This document shows positions 1 to 12,400 of a DNA stretch of 64,000 nt, one piece after another (within the stretch, counting starts at the first letter, position 1; each line of letters starts with the position of its first letter). The notes under the pieces were generated by a model that made no database searches, was not told where the DNA came from, and was given only the letters and a program-made list of their open reading frames with translations. The DNA lies in contig NC_088307.1 of NCBI RefSeq assembly GCF_032854445.1, positions 10,552,017-10,616,016 on the forward strand, read 5' to 3'. Both the position numbers and the translations under genes were made by a program. Source of the stretch: Liolophura sinensis. Its lineage: Eukaryota > Mollusca > Polyplacophora > Chitonida > Chitonidae.

Positions 1-227
1 GTCTAAAGTTACCCATAATGCTCTGTTGTCATCACATTTAATATACATATACACATTAACACGTGAGCACTCATGAAACGTATTCTCTTCTCTTGTCATA
101 CAGTAAACTGTCTTGGAGATTTGGCATCAAAGCATATGCATGTGCCATTTTTAAGATTTGCCAGGTACATCCATGCTAAAGAGTTCATGGTGGCAAATTA
201 AGTTTTTCCTTTCACTTTACTCCATAG

Positions 228-400
228 TGGAGCCACAGTTCATGCACTGGGGAGAAATCATAGACGGTGTGGACGAGAGAGCGGAAGTGGCTCTTCTTAC
301 CAGGAATATTGTCATAGAAGGCGCTGTAGAACCGTCATGTCCGTCATCCAACAACAACTGTGATATTTTTGACTGGGACACCTTTGGAGGACACATTAAG
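228..400 (+). CDS. CEMIP-like: CEMIP-like exon (a): end of the G8/start of the beta-helix region
   Basis: The acceptor is ..ctccatag at 221-227 and the donor is aag/gtaaac at 401. The exon encodes a stretch containing GEIIDGVDERAEVA and LLTRNIVIEG, then a Cys-containing loop and FGGHIK, a strongly conserved block of CEMIP and CEMIP2. The first codon is split with an exon outside the window, so this is an internal exon; its upstream in-frame extension (Met-like codons near 158) is intron. Confidence 0.88.
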
Positions 401-3400
401 GTAAACGAATGAATGAATGCTTTGGGTTTAACGACGTACCTAACAATTTATCTGTCATATGACGACGAGGAGTCATTAGTTGTGCTTACATGTACTGTAT
501 CTCCTTGTGGCAGGGCGAGCCCATGCTGCCTAAGTACCGCCGTCACTGAAGTATCATGCCGATGACACCAGACATGACACCTCACCCAGTCACATTTTAC
601 TGACACCGGGCCAACCAGTCAGGATTTCTTGCTCTAACCTTTCAGTCCTGAGCGCCAATCGAGGCAGCAACAAGTACCATTTTTAATATCTTTGGTATGA
701 CCCGACCCGGGTTTTATTCCGGGTCGAGCGACTTTGAGGCGGACGCTCTAACCTTTAGACTATCGAAGCGGTCTTAAGGTAAACGAAGTACTTTTTCAGG
801 AAGTCAGCATGATCTGGACTTGAAATCATACCAACTGCATTGGTGAGTGGCTCTTGGGTTGGGCTGCACTAACAACAGCTAACAACTAAACAACGGAGAT
901 CCCCATGTGCTATTAGAAAGAAAACGCTGGCTAATCCTAGTATACAGGCTTTCTTTCCAATATTAAACCATGCTCAACATAACCTTTTAAAAGATGCAAA
1001 AAAGGCTCTTCATAATAACACTTATTGTTTCTTGAATTCTTGATTTATTTTATTCTGCAGATAATGAAGGGATTCGGCAATGTCCACATAGAGGGCGTGG
1101 AGTTTTACCACATGGGACAACAGACACAAGAGGGTGAGTCAGCTGTCCTCTAGAATAGAACTCTTTTCGTCTTTCATGCGGTAAAGCCTTTATGGTTCAT
1201 GTGTTAACAGAATGTATGTGTTTAAAAATGAAGAAATTTAATGCCAACTTTCCTTATATTTACTTCATTAACCTTTATTGCCGTTATATAATATAATAAT
1301 ATATGCTTGAGGAAACAAAGAAACCACTATCTCAGGCTTTTCATCACTTTTACACATAAACGAAATGTGTTTGAATGAAAGTTAATGCAAAGTACATTAT
1401 CCTAATGTGTCAGAGTTGAGCTTTAACACTGTTTTTGAAAACAATTCTATATGATTTTTCCTTACATGCTAAACCTGGTAGACCTGAAGACAGAATGTTC
1501 ACTTGAGATATCCAGCATCTGAAAGTGGATGCTTTAGTTTTTGTTTTTGATTTTTTGATTTTTTATTGTGTGTTTATTTACACTGAATATTCAGTATCTT
1601 GTGAATTTTCCTCAAAAAATGATCCTATTCCGTGGCAGGTCATTATCCTATCCATTTTCATATGGCGGAAGATGTGGATGAAAAGGGAGGCTACTCTCAC
1701 CCAGCCTACGTCCGCGGGTGTTCCATTCACGAGTCTTTTGCCAGGTGCATCACCATTCATGGAACTCACGGACTACAGGTAAGCTAAACCAACTACAAAA
1801 GTCCACATTAGCAGTACTTCCGAAGCCTTCCTTTCATTAATAAAGTGTCTACTGTAGACAGACAGCAGACAGAAGACTATTTAAAACCCTATAATCCCAC
1901 AGGCACTTACCTCCTAAGATAACTTCTATCGGACAGGGCCGAAGCCTCCTGCGTATATTCACAAGGTCGAAAGCCAAAAGGCCTGTCTTATCGTGGCGGA
2001 AGTTGTGTATCTCTGGATATTGTGAATTCTCAAATTAGAGACACTAATCTTCACTTCAGTTTAGATATAAAATTACAGATCTCAGAATAGCCTAACAGAA
2101 GTTTAGCCGATGATCAACAACTCTAATCGAAAGCTAAATATTTCTGAAATAACAATCGAAGTAAACATATATACTGCGTTGGAAACACATGGTTGAAGTG
2201 CCTTTATTAAGTGATACTAGTAATTAATTTCGTTAGCATCAAAGGTTTCTTCTCTCTGGAGAAGAAAACAGGTCAGATATAATTTCTAAAGTTAAATTCT
2301 ATTCAATATTTTAAACTTAAGGTCAAAGACACAGTGGGTCATAAGGTCTTGGGTCACTGCTTTTTCCTGGAAGATGGCGGTGAAAAAAGGACGTTGTTAG
2401 AGGGGAACTTGGGGTCGAGTACGATGTATGGGGGACTGATCCCGTCAGACACAAGGTAAGAGTGGAACTGCGCTGCGTCTAACTAAATCCAGAGTATGAT
2501 TCCGTAAGCTGAGTAGTAGATTAAATTAAAATTTGACACTCGTTTTGAAGTGCGTATCTTTAGACACGAGGAGTTAAAATTAGATCAGTTTATCAAATGG
2601 TACATGTATATTAGGGCAAGCATATGAAAATATAAGTTCCTGAGGAATGCAGGTCGTAAGAAATAATAAGGTTTTAAAATCCGATTTCCGGTAATAATCG
2701 CTAATTAGAATCTGATCAAGATCTAGTATAGCCGCCTCCTTTTCTGAACCTTCACAATGTCAGTGTCCATTTGAGTCAAATGGATAGCCCATAAGAAAAG
2801 TATTACCTTTTATTAAAGCTGTAAGTACCCGTGGACTGTGTCAGATTTGAGACAAATGGATAGCCCATAAGAAAAGTATTAGCTTCCATCATAGTTGTTA
2901 GTAGCCGTGTACTATGTCAGATTTGAGTCAAATGGATAGCCCATAAGAAAAGTATTAACTTTTATTAAAGCTATTAGTACCCGTGTACTGTGTCAGATTT
3001 GAGACAAATGGATAGCCCATAAGAAAAGTATTACCTTCCATTATAGTTGTTAGTAGCCGTGTACTGTGTCAGATTTGAGGCAAATGGATATCCCATAAGA
3101 AAAGTATTGCTTTACAAATTATTAGTAGACGTGCACTGTGTCAGATTTGAGGCAAATGGAAAGCCCATAAGAAAAATATTGCCTTTTAAGTTATTAGTAG
3201 ACGTGTACTGTGTCAGATTTGAGACAAATGGATAGCCCATAAGAAAAGTATTGCCTTTTAAGTTATTAGTAGCCGCGTGCTGTGTCAGATTTAAGACAAA
3301 TGGATAATCGATAAGAGAAGTATTACCTTTTATTAAAGCTATTAGCACCCGTGTACTTTGTCAGATTTGAGGCAAATGGATAGCCCATAAGAAAAGTATT

Positions 3401-6400
3401 ACCTTTTAAGTTATTAGTATCAGTATACTGTATCAGATTATTGCGACTGGATTATTAATTCTTGACTGACTCATAACAACAAAATACCAATGCTTCCAAT
3501 TTACAGGGCTTTGGCCACATTTTGGATCACCAATCCGCAGACCCGATTACGTAATAATGTAGCTGCCGGATCCCAGGTAAATCTTGTTACAAGACTCTTG
3601 CTTATTTTGTAATTTCACAATTAAACAAACGTTTGACGGGAAAAGTCAAGGGTGGCAGACACGTTTTGAAAATACAGAATAGGCCATCCTTAGTCCGTAA
3701 AGTTGCGAAGATGACAATGTTAAGATAATACTATCCAGTGGGGTGTGGATGATCGTCGGTTCCTCCCGGGCCCTGTCCAATTTTCTCCCACTATAATGCT
3801 GGCGGCGTCCAGTGAAATATTATTATATAATAATATAATATTATATTATATTAAGTGAAATATTCTTGGGAATGGCGTAAAGCCCACTGTCAGATAAGGA
3901 AATAAATCCATAAATGAGATCTACGCAATGCTCCAAACCCTCCATGTGCTCTCCTTTAATTTCAAGTTCATTTTTATTGTGGGGTTTTCGGGGTGAAACG
4001 ATTAGGACCTCAGCCCTCTAGACAAGTTTGGCGCGATAGACAACCAATCTCGAGCTCTCCCGTGTGAGGCCAGTAAGCTGAATAGGCCGACTAACCTCGA
4101 GCTCTCTCATATGAGCCCAGTAAGCTGAATAGGCCGACTAACCTCGAGCTCTCTCATATGAACCCAGTAAGCTGAATAGGCTGACTAACCTCGAGCTCTC
4201 TCATATGAGTCCAGTAAGCTTACTAGGCCGACTTACCTAGAGCTCTCTCACATGAGTCCTAAGCTGAATAGGCTAACTAACCTCGAGCTCTCTCATATGA
4301 GTCCAGTAAGCTGAATGGGCGACTATCCTCGAGCTCTCTCATATGAGTCCAGTAAGCTGAATAGGCCGACTAACCTCGAGCTCTCTCATATGAGTCCAGT
4401 AAGCTGAATAGGCTAACTAACCTCGAGCTCTCTTATATGAGCCCAGTAAGCTGAATGGGCCGACTAACCTCGAGCTCTCTTATATGAGTCCAGTAAGCCG
4501 AATAGGTTAACTAACCTAGAGCTCTCTCGTGTGGGTCCAGTAAGCTGAATAGGGCAAGTAACCTCGAGCTCTCTCATTTGAGCCCAGTAAGCTGACTAGG
4601 CCGAATAACCTCGAGCTGTCTCATATGAGTCCAGTAAGCTGACTAGGCCGACTTACCTAGAGCTCTCTTATATGAGTCCAGTAAGCTGAATGGGCGGACT
4701 AATCTAGAGCTCTCTCGTGTGGATCCAGTAAGCTCAAAAGACCTACATCGCTTACAAGATAATTTTATCCTTGATGATTTTTAACCACCAAGAATATTCG
4801 GTGTAACATTTGACCCTGCTTTTCAGTTGTTTGCCAGCGTTAATAGCTGGAGATGCTGTAGCTCAATGTTTCAAGATGCTGGCTTCCTCTCAAGCCGTAC
4901 GTGGGATGGTCTGGCAGCAGCCTGCGGATGGTCGTGGGTTTCCCCCGGGCTCTGCCAGGTTTCCACCCTCCATAATGCAGGCCACCGTGGTATAAGTGAA
5001 ATATTCTTGAGTACGGCGTAAAACACCAATCAAAAAAAAAAAAAAATCAATATTTCAAAGATATTTTTACAGTTATTTTAGAAGGGCTACACTTTTCTTT
5101 AAGTACAACTATATTTATTGAACCTGATTTTAAGTTATTTGCCACCATTAATTGCTGGCTGCGCTGTAGCTCAATATCTAAAATGTATTTTTTAAGTTAT
5201 TTTTGAAGAGGTACTACATTTTTCTTTAAGTATAACTGTATTCCTCGATAATTTATTTTATAAGAATCTGATTTTCGAATTTTTAGGTGTTTCTTGTTTG
5301 CTCTGATTTTGCATACTATCATTCTCATGTCGAAAGAGATTCCTGGTTTCCTGGCTCTGACATGTTCTCACCACGATAAAACTGACATACTGCTAATTTG
5401 GCACTAAACCCAAATCATTCATTCATTCGACTGAATACTTTTCCTCAGGGCACCGGGTTTTGGTTCATATTCCCTGACGTGCCGATCGGAACTTCCGCCG
5501 GCAGAGGTTACATGGCCGAGCACGAGGCTCGGCGTACAGCCATTACAGAGTTCAACAACAACGTGGCACATTCCAACCCTAACGTAAGAGCGCTTAAAGC
5601 TTGAATATAGAGCGTCTTTTAAGATCAAAGGTTCCCATAAGGCGTCGGTAATAAATGATACCGTGGATTCATTTTCTTGTACGCAGTTCTTTCATGAAAG
5701 TTTTGTATCTCAGGATAGATAGAGTCATGTCGAGCGATTATTGACCTGGACCTTCATTTATGGCTCACAACTGCATAGTACACAGATGTGTGCTACGACG
5801 CCTCGTTACGTTTTCTCCCAAAAATGATAAGTACTTAAAATATAGCAATTAATGCGCAGTAAAAAGTCTGTTACTGCTTCTGTGTAAAGACGATAAGGGA
5901 TATCGATGATATCGATGATTCAATGATATCGAATTCGAAATTACACTTTTACTAATAGCCTACACACATTTGCACATTGTGGACCTTCATTCGTTATATT
6001 ACGATATATCGATATGATTTCACAGGCTGGTTTATTTATTGATCATCGATTGGCTCCCGACGGATTTATCTACAACAACAACGGATATGACCCCCGAGTG
6101 AACCCGCTAGACAAACTTTCCAGTAAAGCCAAAGTGGAAATATACCGGCTTACAGGTAAAGATGTTACAGGCTGCGGCTTACTTGCCTTCGGTAAGTCGT
6201 CTCAATGAAGCAGCACTAGATAAAAGAGCGGTGGAAATCAATCCTGCAACAAGGAGGCACATTACATGCACTGTAAGGAGAGCTGCGGATGGTCGTGTGT
6301 TTCCCTCAGACTCTGACCGATTTCTTCACACCGTATTGCTGGCCGCCATTTGAGTACGACATAAAAAAGTAAATGAATAAATAAATAATGCTTTCATTTA

Positions 6401-9400
6401 TAATTAGATGTGACGTGTCAGATGCTAATACTGACGGCTATTGTGAAAATGTTTTCCTTTATGGTCTATTGACTGATTGCTTTTTTCCCCAGCCTATAAG
6501 AACCGATATCAGAATGCCTGGTTACGTGGAGGATGGATTGTCGTGAACCAGTCCTCGTAAGTCTTAAGCGTTTGGAAGATTTGTTGCTATAACTTAGACT
6601 GTACGGAATATCATATATCAAAAGACACTTTCATACTTTTACTCATTCAAATTTTCTGCATTTTTTTGGATTTTAAAGAAGTGAATTATTTTGTACAAGT
6701 ATAAATAGTGTGGTCTCGCCGCATCCAGTCGGCCGTTGACCAATGAGATCACAGTTGTGCAAGTAAATTGAATAAATAAATAAAAAATAAATAAATAAAT
6801 GAATAATGAAAATTGGTGGTGTGTCATTATCATAGATACCTTTACATGTATCTATATAGGGATTTTCAAATTTCATACGGCGTTTTTGTCGGCTTATGTC
6901 GTATGTTGCTTTTATAGATAAAAATCACTGACATTGAAGTAACTAGGGACAAGGGGATATGAGACACAAATACCCTGTGCTATAAGGGGAAAACCCATAT
7001 CTTTTATTGTGAAGCTAGACCGATCTTTAGAAAAAATGTTCCAAGCTGTGAATGTGCTCTGTTGTTCTCAAATATTTCACTCATTACTCGATACACGACC
7101 TCATAGCACAATAAGTAACGCTCCTTTCAGATTCATTGATTGATGGATTGTTGTTATCGTTAAACACAGTATACAAGAGTATTACCGGGTGTAATCAATA
7201 TTCGGGGATTAGGTGACGCTTCGCCTTGTGCTGTAAAATAATGTGCCATGATAGGGATTTATGTGCTTTCAAGGTAAATTTAAGGTAAACAAAAGTGGCG
7301 TACCGGGACCTCCAGATATTGATATTTCGTTGAATTATATCATGATGTTGAAATATCCCATTATACTGAAGTACATGGAAAATTTCCTGACACAGACCAA
7401 AATGTCTCCTGACACTGGATTCCTCATATGTAAAGCGCCTTCATATCTTAGACTCAATATTTGCGTTTTCTTTCAGATTCGCGGACAGCGCTATAGGACT
7501 GACTCTTGCGCGGTAGGTATCTACGATCTGGAGAAGGGGAGTTTCTATATAGTTCGCACTCTTTTATCGTTGAAGGTAAAAAACGTTCTCCTGCACCATG
7601 TGATTCGTCGGAAATGGTAGGCACTGTTTTTTTTTAAAATTTACTATAGCATGGCCGCCTGAAAAAAATCCACAAAATGTTAGTTACAGAAGACGAACGA
7701 TAGAAAAAAAGAGGCGCTTTATGAAATTCCTGAAGAGTAGCAGTTATCGGTAAAACAAAAACTGCCTAACACTTCTGACAAGTCACCTGATACAGAAGGA
7801 CTACTGTTACCATTAACAACAAAAGAGTTCCGAACTCGAAACTTTCATATTATTGCAGCTTAAAGAATGAAACCATGAATGGTGATATGGCTTAAGGCCT
7901 CGTCTGCACTATTTCAGCCATATTATGGCTTAAGGCCTAGTCTGCACTATTTCAGCCATATTATGGCTTATGGCCTCGTCTGCACTATTTCAGCCATATT
8001 ATTTGTTACCTAAAATTTGAAAACAAAACAAAAACATAACTGATGCCTAATACTGAATTACATGCTGTTCTTTTTTTTTTTTTTTTTTGGGAACTAGTGG
8101 CAGCGAACAAGAACAGTTTTTGACGAATTCCATTATCGTAGGAGAAACCAGAAACATCGGAGAACCTTACAAATTTTACGATAAATCGAAGGAATCTTTC
8201 ATCTTTTTGCCAAGATCTTATCCACTGGATTACCAATTGTGAGTTTGTACATCAGATTAGATTATCTGTTTTACCCAGATTGTTAACCTTAATAGACTGC
8301 AGTTACTTTCGCAGCATAAAACAACCCTAATATAGCGTCGACTTCGTAAGCGGGGATAACCTGGTTCAATCCCGAACCTTGTCACTTTTTGAAGCATCAT
8401 ACTACCATTGATAATTTTATTACCTGATGTTCAGCATAACACTTAAACCTATCCATTTTGCTCCCTATTACATTATTCCCACTAAACAGTGTTTAGTTGG
8501 TACAACGGCAATAAGTTTAAATCGTGGAGCATGTACCTAAGAAACCTCTTCAATTTTCTCTTATACTGAGTTGTTATGAGATACATTTCGAGATGATGTA
8601 GTCTCCCTAACGTATATGTATACATTTCATATTGATGATGAAAAAACCTAAAATGTTATAAGCTTCTCTTTCGATGACTCCCTGAAAACTTTGTATATTT
8701 TCTTAGTTCTTTGGTGGATTGTCTTTAACGTAACTTTGCAAATTTGATCTTGGGGTTATTGACCTGGAACGTCATTTTTGTGGTTGGCGATTGGAATATT
8801 AATTCATTAATTTAATTATTTGATAATTATTTAATTATTTTACGCCGCAACCAAGAATATTTCACTTAAGCCACCATAATGCTGGTCGGCGTCGTATAAG
8901 TGAAATATTCTTGAGTGCGGCGTAAAACTCCAATCAAATAAATAAAATAAAAAATCCTTTAACTAGCACTTTTTGTTTCTTCTTTCGTCTTCCAGACAAA
9001 CTCCTATTCAAGGGTTCAATTTTTATGACGGTCCTGTTCACATCGCTAACGTTTGGTTCAGCGGATTTATCGAGAACGAAAATCGGACTGCCGGAGCCAT
9101 CGGCTTTCTCCGGAACAACGCCTATGCCTCGTCGCCTGTCAGCTCCACCAGGGATATACATTTTAGCTTCTTTGATGGGGTAAGTAAGAAAAGGAACATT
9201 TCCAAAATATGTGATACGTTTAGCTGCGAAAACCAGCTACCCTACCCTAATTCTTCTAACTTTCAGGACAAATATTAGTAGTGTTGAAAGTGAAATAATA
9301 CATTTCTTAACCAGCTTTTTGGAAAAGTAAAGATATGAGTATGTTGTTCATTAGATAATCTGTCTGTCTGTTGGCTGTTGGCAGCATTGAGAGTAAAGCC

Positions 9401-12400
9401 ACAGTAATGAGGACAGTGGGATAGTTGCCAAATGGTCACACTTAACGGATGAAATAGAGCCTCTTGTAAATTTACCTGCCAAGGTTTTATTCTGACTGTT
9501 CATGTAAATGCACAAACAGCAGCACGTCACATCGCCTTAACACCATGATTTAAGCAGAATTAGGTAAAAAATGCAATGATATTAATTGCAAGTTATTAGA
9601 CGTCACTGGTCTAGAATTACTCAAAATGCTGTATTTTCGTCACACTTATATAATAACATTAAAATGCTAAGGGGCCTAAAATCCTCTTTTTGCTTTATTT
9701 CTGCGGCAGAATTATAATACAAGGATGGTTTTCGAAACTCCTGTATGGAAACTTTGCATGATTTTTCACAGAAATTGTATAATTTGCTACCCAATCCAGC
9801 TGATTTATTGTCGATAAAAGAAATCTGAACCAAACCAAAAACAATCGAATTCACGCCGAATTGAGGTAGGTGGCTTATAACTTCGTAGGACATGCTGGTT
9901 TTTTCCAGCCATGAAACTGACCGCCGTCGTATAATTAAATACAAAATTTCTTGACTAAGCTCTTAAACAACAATGAAATAACTGAATAAATTAAATAAAT
10001 AAATAACCGAATCCATGTAAGTAAATATATACCATGTTTCAGCCGACTACAGGTAACCGAGTGTACGACGGTGACTCCAGCGTTCCAGGTTTCACCGATA
10101 ATGACGGAAACAAAGAAGCGACGTTCCGAGACCTTGACGGCAGCGTCACTGGGGTCAAAAACGCTCAAGTGATCAAACCTGGAGAGTTTTACACTACGTC
10201 TCACTGTATCCATAAAGCTGGCTGGAATTTAGCTATCTGTCCACATAGATACGGAAAGGTAAGGTGTCTTCTTCCGAACTCTGCCCGGTTTCCTCATATC
10301 ATAATGCAGGCCGCCGTAGTATAAATGAAATATTATTCAGTGCGGCGTAAAAACACTAATCAAATAAATAAACAAATAAATAAGATATAAGGTTTGACCA
10401 ACACACTCGAAGTCGGGAGACCTGGGATCTGGGTCGGATCATATCAAAGTCTCGCCCTGCCACAAGAGGGTCGAGTATATGTTCACGCTCCGAATGACTT
10501 CTGGGCATTATTTGACTGAAAGAAAGTGAAGTACGACGTTAACCTCCAAGCATACTCACAGCAACCGCATTTGTGAGAGACTCCTGAGTCATGACGACGT
10601 GCTGGGGTGCTAAACCCCTCGGCCACGAAAGCACCAAATAATTAATACAGAACATTTGCTTGGGGTATGTTCTGTATCAATCTGCTGTAAAGGACAATAT
10701 TCTTAAACATTAGAAACAAAAGTTTTCCCACTTTTTACTTTTATCAACCGTCATTGCGATCAAACAATGAAATCCTCAGATGTTTGATCATTTTTACAGA
10801 TAGCTGTCAGCAAAAAAGACAAAGAGGACGAAGAGGAAAAGACTCAGCCTGTCATGGTTCGTGATGACATCCCGGAAGTGTACGAGTCCATGACCGCGCT
10901 GTACGCATCAGACTTTAATGTGGTGCTGGGCGGAAGTCACTCGTACACTCTCCACTGGTCTCATCATATCCCAGAGACGATCACCATGTACGGATGGGGA
11001 ATAGAAAAGTGGGTGCAGCTGACCACAGGGATATCTACCCCATATTGTGATAAATAAGCTTCAAATAAAATACAACATAAAAGTCACCGTGGTAGGATAA
11101 CCATTGAAAATTGCATCTGAATACCTTTTATTTTAAATTATCTTGATCATAATGAATCTATATTTGGCACCGACCACGCAACAAACTTTTGCGCTGTGCC
11201 CTAAACCAGTTAAATTATTATGAGTGACTTTCTTGTATGGGTACACATTACATGGTGAACTTTAGAGGTTATTTTCATTAACAGATGAATACAAAGGTAG
11301 AAAAAGTTCATCAGGTGAACTACGGCCCACAAAACGTTAATCAGGAATTGGGAAAGCAATGTTAAACAACATGTTAGGGATGATATCGTAAAGAGAACTC
11401 CATGTATTGAGCTGAACTTTTGCACACATGTAGAGGACAATACCACGATGGGGATATTCCATCTTTGATTTGATGTGTGGATAATAAATGTCGTAAATTA
11501 CAAAATTTACGATTTGCTGCATTTTGTATTAGAACCAAAGTTAAAGTAAATGTGAGGAGTGGTATCTCAAAATGTACCGCATGTACTGACCTGAAGTTTT
11601 ACATGTATATAAATCACAATGACACAAGGGGCTCTGTGTGCATATATGTTCACGACTTCAGTACTTTATGTACTGAGCTGAACTTTTACATTTGTTTGTC
11701 TCCTACATGCGAGTACTTTGGTAGACTTGCTACCAAATCGAATTTTAAAAAAATAATATTAAAGAAAAACACGTGAAGGTATAATTTAGTTAGAGCATTC
11801 AAGTGTATTTTGAGGTGAGAGAAATGTAAATGCGGATTTATTTATTTGACAGGGTGGGGTTCACATGCAGTAAAGCATTTGCCACCAATATAACGGCATT
11901 ATTACTTATTCCTTACCCCATACACAATTAATGGTCATCTTTACACTGATACAACACATTTTCCGTGATTTGTGTTAAGCCATAATCATTTGCTGTGATA
12001 ATAAGGTTTATTGTCTTTCCAGGCACTACCACGTGCGCGTCGGCGTTTGTTTACCGCGCTACGCAGAGTTTGAGCTGTATTCTTATTATCCAAAATGGCT
12101 GCCCTCCTTGTCGTCATGGATACACGCCGGAAGTATTGAAGAGTTGGATGAAGATATGTCAGGCAAGAAATATTTCTGGGATCCGGATAACGGGTAAGTC
12201 AGTTTTACTTCACTCAGAAAAAAACAGCCTCTTAAATAATTTTTTGACACCGTTCTTCAAAGAGAATCCCCGATGGCTCAGTTAGAGGAGCGTCCACTTT
12301 GGGAGCTGTAGATCAGTGTCAATCCTGGGTCGGGTCAAACCTAAGACCGTAAAAGAGGAATTTGTAGCTTCCTTGCCTGGCGTTCAGCATGAAGCGGATG

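Noticed and set aside
3047..3348. Open frames with repeating Cys-containing words on both strands
   Set aside because: They are translations of the 72-76 bp tandem array; no splice or start context.
2740..3425. CRISPR-like array
   Set aside because: Units are long, contiguous and similar throughout, with no unique spacers; the DNA is eukaryotic.
5419..5628. Minus-strand open frame over a CEMIP-like exon
   Set aside because: Antisense shadow of exon 5449-5583, which has family motifs and splice sites on the plus strand.
7261..7620. 119-codon plus-strand open frame
   Set aside because: Only the 36-nt part 7477-7512 matches the CEMIP family and has splice sites; the rest is intron.
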